A stretch of 64,000 nucleotides of DNA from Erythroxylum novogranatense (taxonomy: Eukaryota > Streptophyta > Magnoliopsida > Malpighiales > Erythroxylaceae): positions 32,241,023 to 32,305,022 of the forward strand of contig CM057228.1 in the NCBI GenBank assembly GCA_029891385.1. Reading direction: 5' to 3'. The notes beneath the pieces are model-generated. The model saw only the letters and a list, made by a program, of their open reading frames with translations, did not search any database and was not told the DNA's origin. Shown in pieces: positions 24,460-36,100 of the stretch. Every line of letters begins with the position of its first letter. Position 1 is the first letter of the stretch. The translations under genes were made by a program, and so were the position numbers.

Positions 24460-24572
24460 TTTGTATTGATTATTATTATTATTATTGTTATTATTATTAT
24501 AAATTTTGTTTTGATTATCATTATTATTTATTATTATTATAAATTTTATACTTATTATTATTATTATTATTT
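24058..24572. repeat. (TTA/TAT)n microsatellite, ~510 bp, interrupted
   Basis: Runs of ATT triplets are broken at irregular intervals by the phrase ataaattttgtattgatt, which itself recurs about eight times. This suggests growth by duplication of a compound unit. Translations of either strand give only poly-Ile, poly-Asn or poly-Tyr and are not genes. Confidence 0.95.
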
Positions 24573-24685
24573 TATCTGTTTTGTCCATCACAACCAAACA
24601 CCTCACTGTCTTCAATTTTCGTTCCGTTCCGTCTCCAAGTTTTTGTTTTGTTTTATCTCTGCATACAGAAGACAGCAACCATACA

Positions 24686-25253
24686 CAACGTTTAGGTTAC
24701 AAAAATTCTCATTCGCATTGTCACTAGTGAGAACTCTGATGAATTTTGGGCAATAGGATATTGAACCTCGAGCAATGAATATGTGAGTTTGGATTCTTCC
24801 TTAGGAAATATAATAAATATATTAAATCATTTACTAATACTGATAAAAAATTACTTTTACTTTCAATTATATATTCATATCTTGCAAGTGTTATATAATA
24901 TGATGAATTATAAGATAAATTGTTTGTGATCATTGCGCGATAAATAAGGAATTTGTTCTTTTCCTGGAGTACGGGCTTATGGCAAGACTTCAAGTGTTTA
25001 ATTTTTTATAATTTAAGCTTCTATTACGGGTCATATATTTCAAAATTAAATGAAAATTCATTATAAGTTAAACTCCTCTTCATTGATATGTTTAATTAAT
25101 CAATAAACATATTAATTAATAGAACTTAACTTATAATTAATATGCTTATTAGATACATTAGATTTCTTTTAGAAAGTGAATAACATTTGAAACACCTATG
25201 AGATATGTGGGAATTATCAATAAGTATTTCTTTATTAATACTTATGTGATCTA
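24686..25253. other. AT-rich stretch, nothing recognised
   Basis: No coding domain, LTR pair or structured repeat was found between the TTA-rich block and the 3' LTR of copia element C. Confidence 0.4.
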
Positions 25254-25465
25254 TGATAGAACAAAATAATATGAAGAAGTGATATTGTATGTGACGTTTT
25301 ATTAACTATGGAACATCCTTTAATATACAACTTGATGATAACTAGATAAGGATGAATAAAATAAAAGATAAGACTAAACAAAGGATACAATAGAATTGAT
25401 ATATGCATGTGAAAATAATCACAAGTTATACAATGTATGGTGGTTAAAATTTTGAGATGTTATCA
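25254..25465 (-). repeat. 3' LTR of copia element C
   Basis: In minus-strand sense the repeat starts TGATAACATCTC directly after the purine tract TTGAGGGAGGA and ends near TTCTATCA, giving about 212 bp. No matching 5' LTR was found in the window, so the inner boundary rests on the purine tract and the end of pol. Confidence 0.6.
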
Positions 25466-26451
25466 TCCTCCCTCAAGCCCACGAGAGGAGAAATCATAAG
25501 CTTGTTGCGAAGCCATTGAAATGTTGAAGAGGAAAGAACTTTAGTTATAATAGTAGTGATCTGAGTAGGGGACAAAATATGTTAAATGAATAGAGCTTTG
25601 TTAGCGACTAGACTACGAACAATATGAATGTTAATTTTAATATGTTTGGTCTGAGCATGAAAACCAAATCTAAGGCTAAAAGTGTAGCACCAAAATTGTC
25701 ACACTAGGGGGTAGGAGAAAGATTAGCAAAATTAATTCATCAAGAAGAGAAGTAATCGAGCATATTTCTACAAAAGAAAAAGCAATACTACGATATTTAA
25801 CTTCAGTACTAGATCGAGCAATAATGGGTTGCTGCTTGGTGCTCTATAAAATAAGATTAGGGCCAAGAAATATACAATAACCAGATGTCGAGCAATAATC
25901 ATCAGGATAACCATCCCAATCAGCATCACATTAGGCTTGTAGAGAAAGGTTAGGAGATTTGATGAAATGAATGCCATTAGAGGGTGTGGAGCAAAGATAT
26001 TGTAGAATCCGTTTTACTATAAACCAGTGAATGTTAGTAGGACACTGTAAAAATTAAGATACCTTATTGACAACAAATTGAATGTCAAGATGGGTGATAA
26101 AAAATATTGAAGTGTACCAACAGTTCTACGATGTTTAGTAGGATTAGGGGAAGGATTAACATTATTTTTTAAAAAGGGAAGAGACGAAGTAATGGGTGTA
26201 TGAACTGGTTTAGATTTATCGAAGTCAGTTCAAAGAAGAAGATCTTTAGTATATTGGGTTTGGGTGAAAAGAAGACCCAGAGAAGTGGTGTGATCTTCGA
26301 AACCAAGAAAGTGATGAAGTGGACCTAAGCCTTTTATAGAAAAGGTAGAGTTGAGATCATAGATAAGTATTATGATGAAGGAGAGCAAAGAATTATTAAC
26401 TAAGATATTATCCATATAAACTAAGAGAAAGGTTGTATAAGAGTTGGTTTT

Positions 26452-26536
26452 ATGAATGAAAAAGGAGGTATCATAATTGGAGGGTTTAAAGTTGAATGAA
26501 AAGGGAGGTATCATAATTGGAGGGTTTAAAGTTGAA
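26452..26536. repeat. Tandem duplication, ~42-bp unit, two copies
   Basis: The phrase gaatgaaaaggaggtatcat plus the following ggagggtttaaagtt occurs twice back to back within the RT region of copia element C. Confidence 0.85.
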
Positions 26537-27285
26537 ATCAAAGAGTTTTTAAATTAGGCAATGAAACTAGGCTTGAGGGGTTTGTTTGAGACCGTATAAG
26601 GCTTCATGGTGTCTACAAACATAATAAAGATGGTGTAGATCTATCAAGCTGGGAGATTGAGACATGTAAATAGGTTTAAGGCATTATTAACATCAAGTTG
26701 GTGAATAGGCCAATTATTGGATATAAAGAGGGCAAAGATGATGTAAAAAGTTGTGAGTTTGGCAATGAGACTAAAAATGGTTGTATAATCGATTCCTGGG
26801 GTTTGACACTAACCTTTGGATACAAGATAAACTTTGTAATGCTTAAGAAAACCATCAAAAAATTTTTTAGTGTGAAAATCCCACTTACAATCGATAATGT
26901 TTGTGTTGGTAAGGGACGAATACGAGTCCATGTGTCATTACAATATAAAGCACTAAACTCTTTAAGCATAGCTTGGCATCAGTGAGGAAACTTGTTAGCT
27001 TGAATAAAGGATGTAAGATCGATAAAGAGTATTAGGGTGATGACAATGTAAGTGATATAATAAAAAAAAGTGATGAGGGGTACGTGTGTGATCTTGGGTA
27101 TGTGTGATCATGGGAAGAGGAGTAGGAGGTGATTTGATTATGGTAAGGGAGAGGAAGAATTAAGGGGTAGAGGGGGGAGAGGTAAAGGTAAAGAAATATG
27201 AGAGGAGGAGTTGAGGTGGAGATGTAACGAGTAAAGTTTTGTAAGGAAATAGATGTTCAATGAAGTGGACATGACAGAAAATATA

Positions 27286-27431
27286 AAGCTTAGAGGTAAT
27301 GGGATCAAACCACCAATAACTTTTATATTGTGAGATATAATTAAGAAAATCACATAGTAAGCTTAGAGGTAATAGGATTAGACCACCAATAACTTTTATA
27401 TTGTGAGTTATAACTAAGAAAAACATATCAT
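27286..27431. repeat. Tandem duplication, 73-bp unit, two copies
   Basis: Copies begin AAGCTTAGAGGTAAT at 27286 and 27359 and share ccaccaataacttttatatt. They duplicate the integrase C-terminal segment of copia element C. Confidence 0.85.
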
Positions 27432-28284
27432 ATAGAATTTGGTGTAAGTTTGTCTGTAATGGAGCCCAAATAAGGAAAACATGCACAACCAAAGACTTGA
27501 AGATGAGTAAGGTTAGGTTGAGTGCAGTAGAGGACCTTATGAGGAGATTTGTGATGAAGAACAAGAGTAGGTAAGAGATCGACAAAATAGATTATAATGG
27601 TGAATGCTTCATACCAGAGACACTTAGGGAGACATGCATGAAGAAGAAAGGCAAGAGTAGTTTTAGTTATATGATGAATTTTTCATTTAGTAAGACCATT
27701 TTTTAGGGAGTATAGGGATAAGAGATGTAAAGATTGATTAAAAAGAATATAGTGTATAAAGGCACATTTTGTGATTTCAAAAGCTCCATCTCATCGAAAG
27801 GTTTGTACAATAATGGAGAATAAATTTTTAGCAGTGGTTTTAAGGGATTGAAAATGAAGTTAAGCATTAATTTTGTGGTTGGACAAAAAATCCAAGTAAA
27901 AAGACTAAAATCATCCACAAAGATAATGAAATATCAATAACCAGAGTGGGAAAAAGATGGGGAGGGACCCCAAATATCACAATGAATTAGTTGTGAATGA
28001 GTAGTAAAGGTTTGACATAAATGCAAAAAAATAGAGGAAAGAAAAGGTTAACACTTTTGCCTTGAAGACAAGAAGTACATGGATTTAGAAAATTTTTAAA
28101 TTGTAACCTAATCTAGATAGTTTGGACTAACATAGATGAACAAGGCATTAATGCCACAAGTTTATTGAAATGGAGTCAGATATGAGAGCAATTAGATTTG
28201 TGAGGTGCGTTAGAATCTTCATTGGGTAAAGGTTGTTATGAATGAGCCTGTGAGAAGCAATATCTTAGATTTGAGGTCCTTCAC

Positions 28285-31200
28285 TGTAGCGTCCCCTTAC
28301 CACAGAGTACGCACCGGGACGCCCGCAAGTCATTCTGGTATATATCCTACTATAAGAGTGAGCTACGACCGATCACTATTTCACTTCACATGGCATCATA
28401 ATAAAACATCAATATAAAATCACGAACTTTTTGAAACCATAATTTTTCCTCATTTTATTTCATCAAAATCAGGAATTTACACATCTGTCATCGTTTACTA
28501 TCTATACATCAATTCTAAAAAACTCAGTACGACATACTAGATGAAAGAAGAAAAATACATCAAATCTATCTAGGTCATCCCAAAAGTCCCAACTGACTGA
28601 CCTGTGAGCCATGACTTCTCTCGCCAACACGATCTACACGGCTAGAAAAGTCCCTCTGGAGCTAAGAGTCTACTCTCGGTCCTGAAAAAATATGTTGCAA
28701 TTTTGGGTGAGTTTGCGAACTCAATGAGGTAACCATCATCGATGGTTCACTCAATTCATGCAATAATCAAGCATATCACAGGTAATTCATAATTTCACAT
28801 AAATCAGAAGTATCATATGGTCCCACAATTAACACTTTTATTTTCATATAAGTATAAGGCATTTTGCCTTTCACTCAATCAAAGAGATTAAACCAAATGC
28901 ATATAAAATGCGCATGTGACACTTTTTCAATTTATTACGGTGTTATGACCGAGCACCTGAATTGTCCCAATATGTGCACATTAATAGTTGAGCCTGAGGC
29001 TCTGAATCGCTGTGGAGCTTGAGGCCCGAATACAATCGTTGAGTTTTTAGCTCTCAGTGGCTGCTCCGGTCACAACTATCATTATCTGATCATGAATTCA
29101 TGAATGAAATGCATATGTCACAATTAATCACATTAAAAATACGATCACAATTAATCACATTAAAACACGTAAGTCCCAAATTCACATACAAATAGCACTT
29201 CTATGTCATAGCTCCCTAGTACTCAGTCATCGGACCTTCTGTCTAGAATCCACAATCAGACACAAATCACAACCCACCATTATTCACCGCAAAATTATAA
29301 GCAATTAATAATTGAGAGAACCGTCTAGGTCACTCAACAATAGCTTTCGAGCTAATTCCTGAAAGTCTCGGCAATGTCTGTGGGTTGACATTTCAAATGC
29401 GCCTCTATAACAATTAAAAATACATAAATATTATTAAGTGTACAATCAGAAATGTTTAATAATGCACATGAAGAAATTAAAATGTGTACAATGCATGTTC
29501 GTGACAATCCCGACATTATTCTAAAAATTCTCATCACAAAAATTTCCTCTAAATTTTAGAAATCCAAAGACACCAAAATCACTCAATTCGGATCTCTATA
29601 GGTCTAATTGTTGCTAAAACACCAACTAGAAAATAATCGCTCGGTCCTCTAACTTTGATTTAATCCAACACTTTCAATTTAATCTCCAAAATTCAAAAAT
29701 TCTCATAGAGAGCAATTAAATGACATACGAATCCGACGCCTAAAAAATCGAGTCAATCGGAAATCGGATGACAAAATTATACATAAAAGAATGACAAAAG
29801 GGTCAAATTAGAACAAAAAAAAATACAATTATAAGAAAATCACATTTGTATCTATTTCCCTCTCTTCTTTCACAAAACCTAACTTTTCACACAAGTGTCC
29901 AAATGTGACAAATTTGATATCATTAGAAAGATCACAGAAAACTCTATAAGTTCCTTCAAGGACTCACAAACCAATTTCATCCTTAAGGGTGTCAAAAATT
30001 TAATCAAAGTTTCTGCCTAATCACAATTTTCCAAAGCAGTACAACATTCTTCCAAAAATCATATCTTCCCATTCCCTTTTGCCAAAAATTCCAAGCTTTA
30101 CATCAAAAGAAAGATCAGAACATATTATACAACTTTCATGAACAACTTGAAAGCAAATGCAACCTCTAAATGGGTCAAAATCTCAATCAAAGTTTTTACC
30201 ATGCACATGTCATCCTAATAATACCACAATCTTCTCAAACTCATAACTTCCTATCTCATTTTCCAAAAATTTCCATGCTTTATATCAATAAAAGATCAGA
30301 AAACAAGCTACAATTCTCATGAAGGACTTAGAAGCCTACCTCTAACTAGGTCAATTTCTCACATGATTGTGGCTGCCCTGTTAAAGATTGTTAAATAAAG
30401 ATATCACCTAAACCATATCCATACTTTAAAAATCCATAACTTACAATTCTTACATCCAAAAATAGCATATTATACATCAGTACAAAGCTAAGACATTCCT
30501 CTACAACTTTCCATAAGAACACTTGAGCTAATTTAAACCATAACAGTCCAGAATTGGCTTCAAAATATAGTAACCACAAAACTCATACTTAGAGACATTT
30601 CACACACAAAGCACATTAATACTTTGAAATACCATCTGAAAATTAACAAGTCATAACTTTCAACCTCAAAATCGAAAAATGTCATACTTAACGGCGATAG
30701 AAAGCTAACAAGAAAATATTCAACTTTCATGAAGACCAATTTCGCAAAATCTATCTCATTTAGCCTAGAAAAATTCCCCAAAGTTTCAGATCACAAATTT
30801 TCAATGTTAGGATCACAAACATGGCACTATCCATCCTACACGTATTGCCCACTTTCAAGGCAAAATTCAGAACCCTTCAAGTTAAAAATGGACAGCACTT
30901 CTTTCATAAGAATTCTAGCCAAACTTCTCAAGTTTAATTCAAGTCAAACCTCATCTCAATAGCATAACCATATAAAAAGTTATGACCAAAATATTAAAAG
31001 ATACATAAAGCAAATTTTCCAGATGCACAACCTAACTCACATTCTACATCTTCCATACCATTTATAAACCAACCAACACTCAATTCACTTCATATATCCA
31101 CCATAAACCATCTCACAACCTATCCTTGAACATTAGTCCACAAAATTGCAGCACACACACTCAATCATCTTCCTTTAATAAACACTCATTTAACATCATT

Positions 31201-32219
31201 ACAATCCATCCAAAACAACTCAATTCACCTATACTACATGACATCTCATTTATTAACTTCTAACTCATCAATCACCAATCATCAATCAACTAAGGAATTA
31301 ACAAACCTTTATAGTCAAAGCACAATTTCATGCAATTAGTTCACATAACACCACAATTAATGCATTTAACTACCAATTGAAAACATAAAACACAACTCTT
31401 ACCTATCAAGCTTCTAATTCTTCAATTCTTCAAAAGATCACAAATTCACTTCCTTCCTCCCAACACCATACACGATACTCATCTCTCAAGGCTTAGGTTT
31501 GGATTTTCAAAGAACAAAGAAGAGCAAGCAAGTAACATAAGAGAGTTTTTTGTGTGGTGGAGAACCAACGAAAAAAAAAAGAATAAGAGAGAGGCTACGG
31601 ATATGAAGAAATGCAAGGAAATGCAAGGAATTTTGGCCTTTCAAGGAAACATTGAGAATGATTAAAGAAAGGAAGAGATTTTAATAAAATAAGTAGATAT
31701 GGTGGCATGTTAGGCAAGTGACATGTCAACCTCTCAATTACTCACTTAATTTCCCTCCAATTCACTTCCAATTTTTAGTTCAATTTCTCCCCAAAATTTC
31801 AATGGATTAAAATTAATAATTCCTAAAATCATGTATCTCATTTCCAGTGCCATTGGACAGTACTTTTTACTACCGATAACTAGTCAATCTGTCACTTGAC
31901 ATTTTTTCTAGTCCGGAAAAGTACCTCGAAAATTTTCAAATTTTTTTTTAAAATTTTGTCAAAATTCAAAACACACAAAGACCCACTCCAATTAAATTTT
32001 CAAGCACAAAAATCATATTTTTCACAAAAATCACATTTATGACCAAATATACTGGAAAATGTCATGAATACATGTACAGTTATGTGCATGTGCAATAATT
32101 ACTATTCATATATATATATATAGGCCATAATATGCATGAACATATCGAGACAAGTTTAAACACTCATAACTCATTTCAAAATACTATTTTACCCTTCCCA
32201 TCGGTGATGGGATGTTACA
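28285..32219 (-). mobile_element. Solo LTR 2, Ty3/gypsy-like, 3935 bp, nested in copia element C
   Basis: The block runs from TGTAGCGTCC to GATGGGATGTTACA, flanked by exact 5-bp duplications TTCAC (28280-28284 and 32220-32224). In minus-strand sense it opens TGTAACATCCCATCACCG. No coding domain, primer-binding site or polypurine tract is visible inside. It interrupts the protease/pre-integrase part of copia element C between the codons read as FNPSGY..V and KDLKS. At about 29880-30790 it holds four to five degenerate tandem copies of a module of about 150-190 bp that is shared with the other giant LTRs. Confidence 0.9.
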
Positions 32220-33105
32220 TTCACAATATAACCAGATGGATTAAATTCAATGACACAAGAATTATTAGTGATAAATTTTGCACCGGATAAAATATTAGTA
32301 GTAATATAAGGGCTAATTAATATATCTCGAAGATGAAGATTATGCGAAAAAGTGGAAAAAGTTAAGGTACTAATGAATGAAATAGGAAGAGTGTGTCCAT
32401 TACCGACGATGACTTGATTGAATCCTTTATATGGTGTGGTGGATTCTACGATATGAGAATGTGGAGTGATATAAGCAGTGACACCAGTATCGGGTATCCA
32501 TTCAATAACATTATTGGTATTGAAGGGAACTTAAACATGATTTAGTTGGATATTCGAGATTGAGAAAGTTGTGGTAATATCATTTGTAATGTGGTAGATT
32601 GCAGTGGAGCGGTTACGGGATTTAGAGTACCAAAATCGATAATGAGTAACACTGTACCCCTATTTCTAACAAATTTAACATTAGGTAGGTGGCTTATTAT
32701 TATGGAAATTAGGCTTAGGATAATAGGGTTTATGTTGGGTTTGGGTGAAATTGGGCTGGAGGGTTTTGTGGAATTTCAATAAATTGAATGGTTCAAATGG
32801 TGGTGCATTATAAGGCCCATTAATTGGACCACTAAATTGGTCAACCTATAGGTAAGAAGGTCCAGCTACACTAGGGTTAGAAGTAACACCAGAAGAATTC
32901 GGATGAGATGCTGGATGTCTCTCAGGTCATGACCTCTGCCATATGAGCCATAAGTGGAGCTTTAGAGAAGGTAGCCAAAGCAAAATCTGAAGGGGGTAGC
33001 ACGTTGAAGGAAAGTAGTCATTGTTCATGAAGCAAAAGCTTAGCTTTGAGTTCTAAAAAGGTGGTGTTGGTGGTGCCATTTTTTTATTGTCGTGATGAAG
33101 GATTC
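32220..33105 (-). pseudogene. Copia element C: protease and gag C-terminal part
   Basis: Minus-strand reading from 32590 to 32225 gives a protease block with an intact DTG catalytic triad (WIPDTGVTAYITPHS). It is followed by a VIVGNGHTLPIS block and a TNILSGAKF block typical of Ale-lineage copia. Higher coordinates, to 33105, hold the low-complexity gag tail. The segment is bounded by target duplications of two later insertions: TTCAC on its left and GATTC on its right. Confidence 0.85.
33101..33105 (+). repeat. Left target-site duplication GATTC
   Basis: GATTC precedes TGTTGGACCCCG here and is repeated at 45397-45401 directly after GGGTCCCAACA, defining the 12.3 kb element. Confidence 0.93.
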
Positions 33106-36100
33106 TGTTGGACCCCGATTTTTAAGTAAAATTTAGAAATAAGAAATAATATAAAATAAGTGTTATATATATATATGTAGTATGTATGCTTTAAGGAAAC
33201 TTATGAGAAAAGCATTATTGGATGTTGATGTATTTGATAATTGTGGAGATTGGTATGGTTTATAAAAGCTCAAGTGAATGAATTGATTGAAATGAAGTTC
33301 AATAGCAAGAATTAAAAAGAAAAAGTGTGAAAATTTGAAGAATTTAGAAAGTTTGACTTTGAAGATGAATAGTAAAAAAATGTTTGACTTGGGAGTTGAC
33401 TTTTTGATTTTGGAGGAATTTGAGAAAATGATCTTCTGGGAACTTGTAGTTTATGTCAAGAGTTTTCTGTAGCCATAAAGTTTGATATTTTTCGATATCG
33501 GGAGTGAGAGTTATGATCGTCAAAGTTCGCTTAAAGTTTGACTTTTTGAGAAAAAAAGTTGACTTTTTAATTTAGGCAAAATTCGAGAAAAATGATCAAC
33601 ATAAAACTTGTAGCCTCTATCGAGAGCTTTTTGTGAACATAAAGTTTGCTAATTTTCGATGTCGGGATTGAAAGATATGAATTTCTGAAGATATGCTTGT
33701 TTTGAAAAAATGCTATTAAGTATAGATTTATGTGTTTTAGGTTTCGAGGCCACTCATCGTATGGATTTAATTTAAATTAGAGTGAGTGGTCTGCATGAAA
33801 GTTTTAGATGATGTTTTTATCTTTCCATTGATATGAAGTTTGAAATTTTTCGATATCGGGGCTAGGAGTTATGAGCGATTAAAAATTGGAAGTTGTTTAG
33901 GAAAAGCTGTTTTGGATAGAATCTTTGAGTGAGTTTCCAACCTCTTTCGAGACCTACTTTGATTTTGAGTTCTTCAGGGAAGTTGTAGAGCTTCCTTTGA
34001 TCTTTTTATTGACACTAAATTTGTCAAATTTCGAGTTCGAGATCGAGAGATATGATTGTTGAAAATTTTGGTTTTGAAGTTCCGATACTTTGTTTTTAAT
34101 TCGATCCCTTTTCGTAATCTTTTGCTTATAATTCTTTCGTCCGACATCCGTTTGACTCGATTCTCAAAGCGTTGGATTCCTAAGACAATTACGTTCATTT
34201 TTATGAAGAATTATGATTTTTAGGAGATTAAATGGAAAGAGATTGATTGAACCTAAGTGAGAGATTTGGTTATAGGTTATAAGTTGGATAATTTTCTGAA
34301 CATGGTTCAGTATTTTGCGATTTTTGGGAGCTGTACAACTTCGATTAAGTTGATTCTTGAGGGAAAATAAAGTTAAGATATAGGGCTACAAATCTTATGA
34401 AGGGATCGAAATTTAAATTCATCCCTAAGATTGTTAATTTCTGGAATTTAATTCGCGTAATGTTCAGTCTCGGATTTTGTGAAGGTCCGATAGTATTTTG
34501 GCTATAACTTCTTCGTTTTAGATCCGAATTGAGCGCGGTTGGTGGCGTTGGATTCGTATGATCTAGAGGAACAATTTTCAAAAAGAAAGTTTGTCCAAAT
34601 TATTTCGTTTAGATGCTTAAAATCAGATCACAAGGTATCAGTTTTTCAAGTTCCTGCAGGGGCAATTTTGGAAATAAGCAAACAAGTGAGGGGCATTTTG
34701 TTCTTTTTACCCTAACTTAAGTGACATGGCTTAAACTCAAGAGGGATGGTCGTTTTGGAGGCTGGAGCTGTCGACTATTAGCAGAATAATAGGAGAGGAA
34801 ATAGAAAGAAAAGAGAAGAAAGGATACGAAAATGAAAAGAAGAGAGGGAGAGGAAGGTGGTCGGCCATGGTGGAGGAGATGGATCAAGCATGAAGGTCGG
34901 TTTTTCTATGGATTTCAGAGTGATTTTCGTTGGTTCCAAGAGCAAAGAAGAGGAAGAAGAACAAAGGGGAAGAAGAAGATTTCATGGGTCTCATTCTTCA
35001 AGGTAAGGGTTTCGAAATTTTTTGGATTTATGCGTAGATTCTTGTCTTTCATGCTTACTAAGGGTGACTAGAAGAGTTCTTGAGTTGAGATTGAATAAGA
35101 AAAGAAAAGGGTTAAGTTTTCATGGAAGAGAAGAAAATCTGATTTTCGTGGGTTAGGGATTTCGGAATTTTCTTGGTTTTCTTATTGGGGTTTTCCCTTT
35201 CTTGCTTAAACATGGTGATTTGAAGAGGTATTTATGAAAGAACAAGGAAAAGAAGAGCTTTGGAAGCTAAGTGAAAATTTTGTTTTCGTGGGTTTCATAG
35301 AGGTGGGGAGATTTTCGAATTTTGTGGGTTATGTGGATGAGTTTTGATGTTAATGGTTTAGTTAAGGTATAGGTAAGGTGATATCGAATTTGATTGGATT
35401 GGTTTAGGCTTAATTTTGTGATTAAGAATTTTGTGAAATTTTGGTGTAGAATTATAGATAATGATATGGGTTTGTGGAATATGAAGTTAATTTTGAAGAA
35501 ATTGCATTTTATGGTATTGAATTTGGATAAATTGGTTTAGGCTAATTTTAAGATTTGGGGATTTTTGAAATTGAGGATTTAGATATTTTAGAATTAGTGT
35601 GAATTGATGAATTGTGACATTAATTTTGAAAATTAAGTTATTTATGAGATTGAATTTGAGTGTATTGGTTTAGGTCAAATTTTGAAATTGGAGATTTTAG
35701 AAATTCTGGTTTTAAAAAGCTTGGAAATATGATGATTATGAATTTCCGATAGTTAATTTTGAGAATTATGCAAATTATGATGTGGAATTTGAATGATTGT
35801 GGTTTAGGTCAATTTTAATTGAAAGAAGGAAAGAAGCAAGGATCAAATTGATGATCGGGACGAGTTCCTAGCATCATTTCGAGGTGGATAGCATATTTAT
35901 ATTTTGATTTATAGGCAATATTCGAATTTTCAAAAATGAAAGAAAGCAAAAGTTTAGATTTGTGATTTATTGTTTTGTAAATGTTTGAAAATAAGAATTG
36001 ATTAAAAGTTTGAAATTATGATTTCCGAATGATTTCTGAAAAATTATTGCAAGCTTAAATGCATTGTTCCAAATGATTTGCTAAATCGCTAGAATTTCTG

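Larger units (their letters stand above)
23780..24685. mobile_element. Possible MITE-like element filled by a TTA microsatellite
   Basis: Near-complementary outer arms (tgcatggttgttgact at 23780-23795 against agacagcaaccataca at 24670-24685; 13 of 16 positions pair) and inner arms around tgtttggttg (23845) and caaccaaaca (24591) suggest an inverted-repeat transposon. TGTTTGGTTG-type ends are common in plant MITEs. No target duplication could be fixed, so the call is tentative. Confidence 0.4.
25466..28284 (-). pseudogene. Copia element C (Ale-like): integrase, RT and RNase H
   Basis: The minus strand reads through the end of a copia polyprotein. RNase H is at about 25980-25470 (STSGYCIFLG, STEVKYRS). 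Reverse transcriptase lies at about 27000-26100, with YMDNI in place of the catalytic YVDDI and a following GPLHHFLGFE block. The integrase C-terminal region is at about 27600-27140 and the integrase core at 27930-27700 (DDFSLFTWIF). The pre-integrase zinc region is up to 28284. The order and wording match the Ale/Retrofit lineage. Many stops and frameshifts are present. Two local tandem duplications (about 26452-26536 and 27286-27431) lie inside pol. The element continues beyond two later insertions, at 32220-33105 and 45397-45780. Confidence 0.88.
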
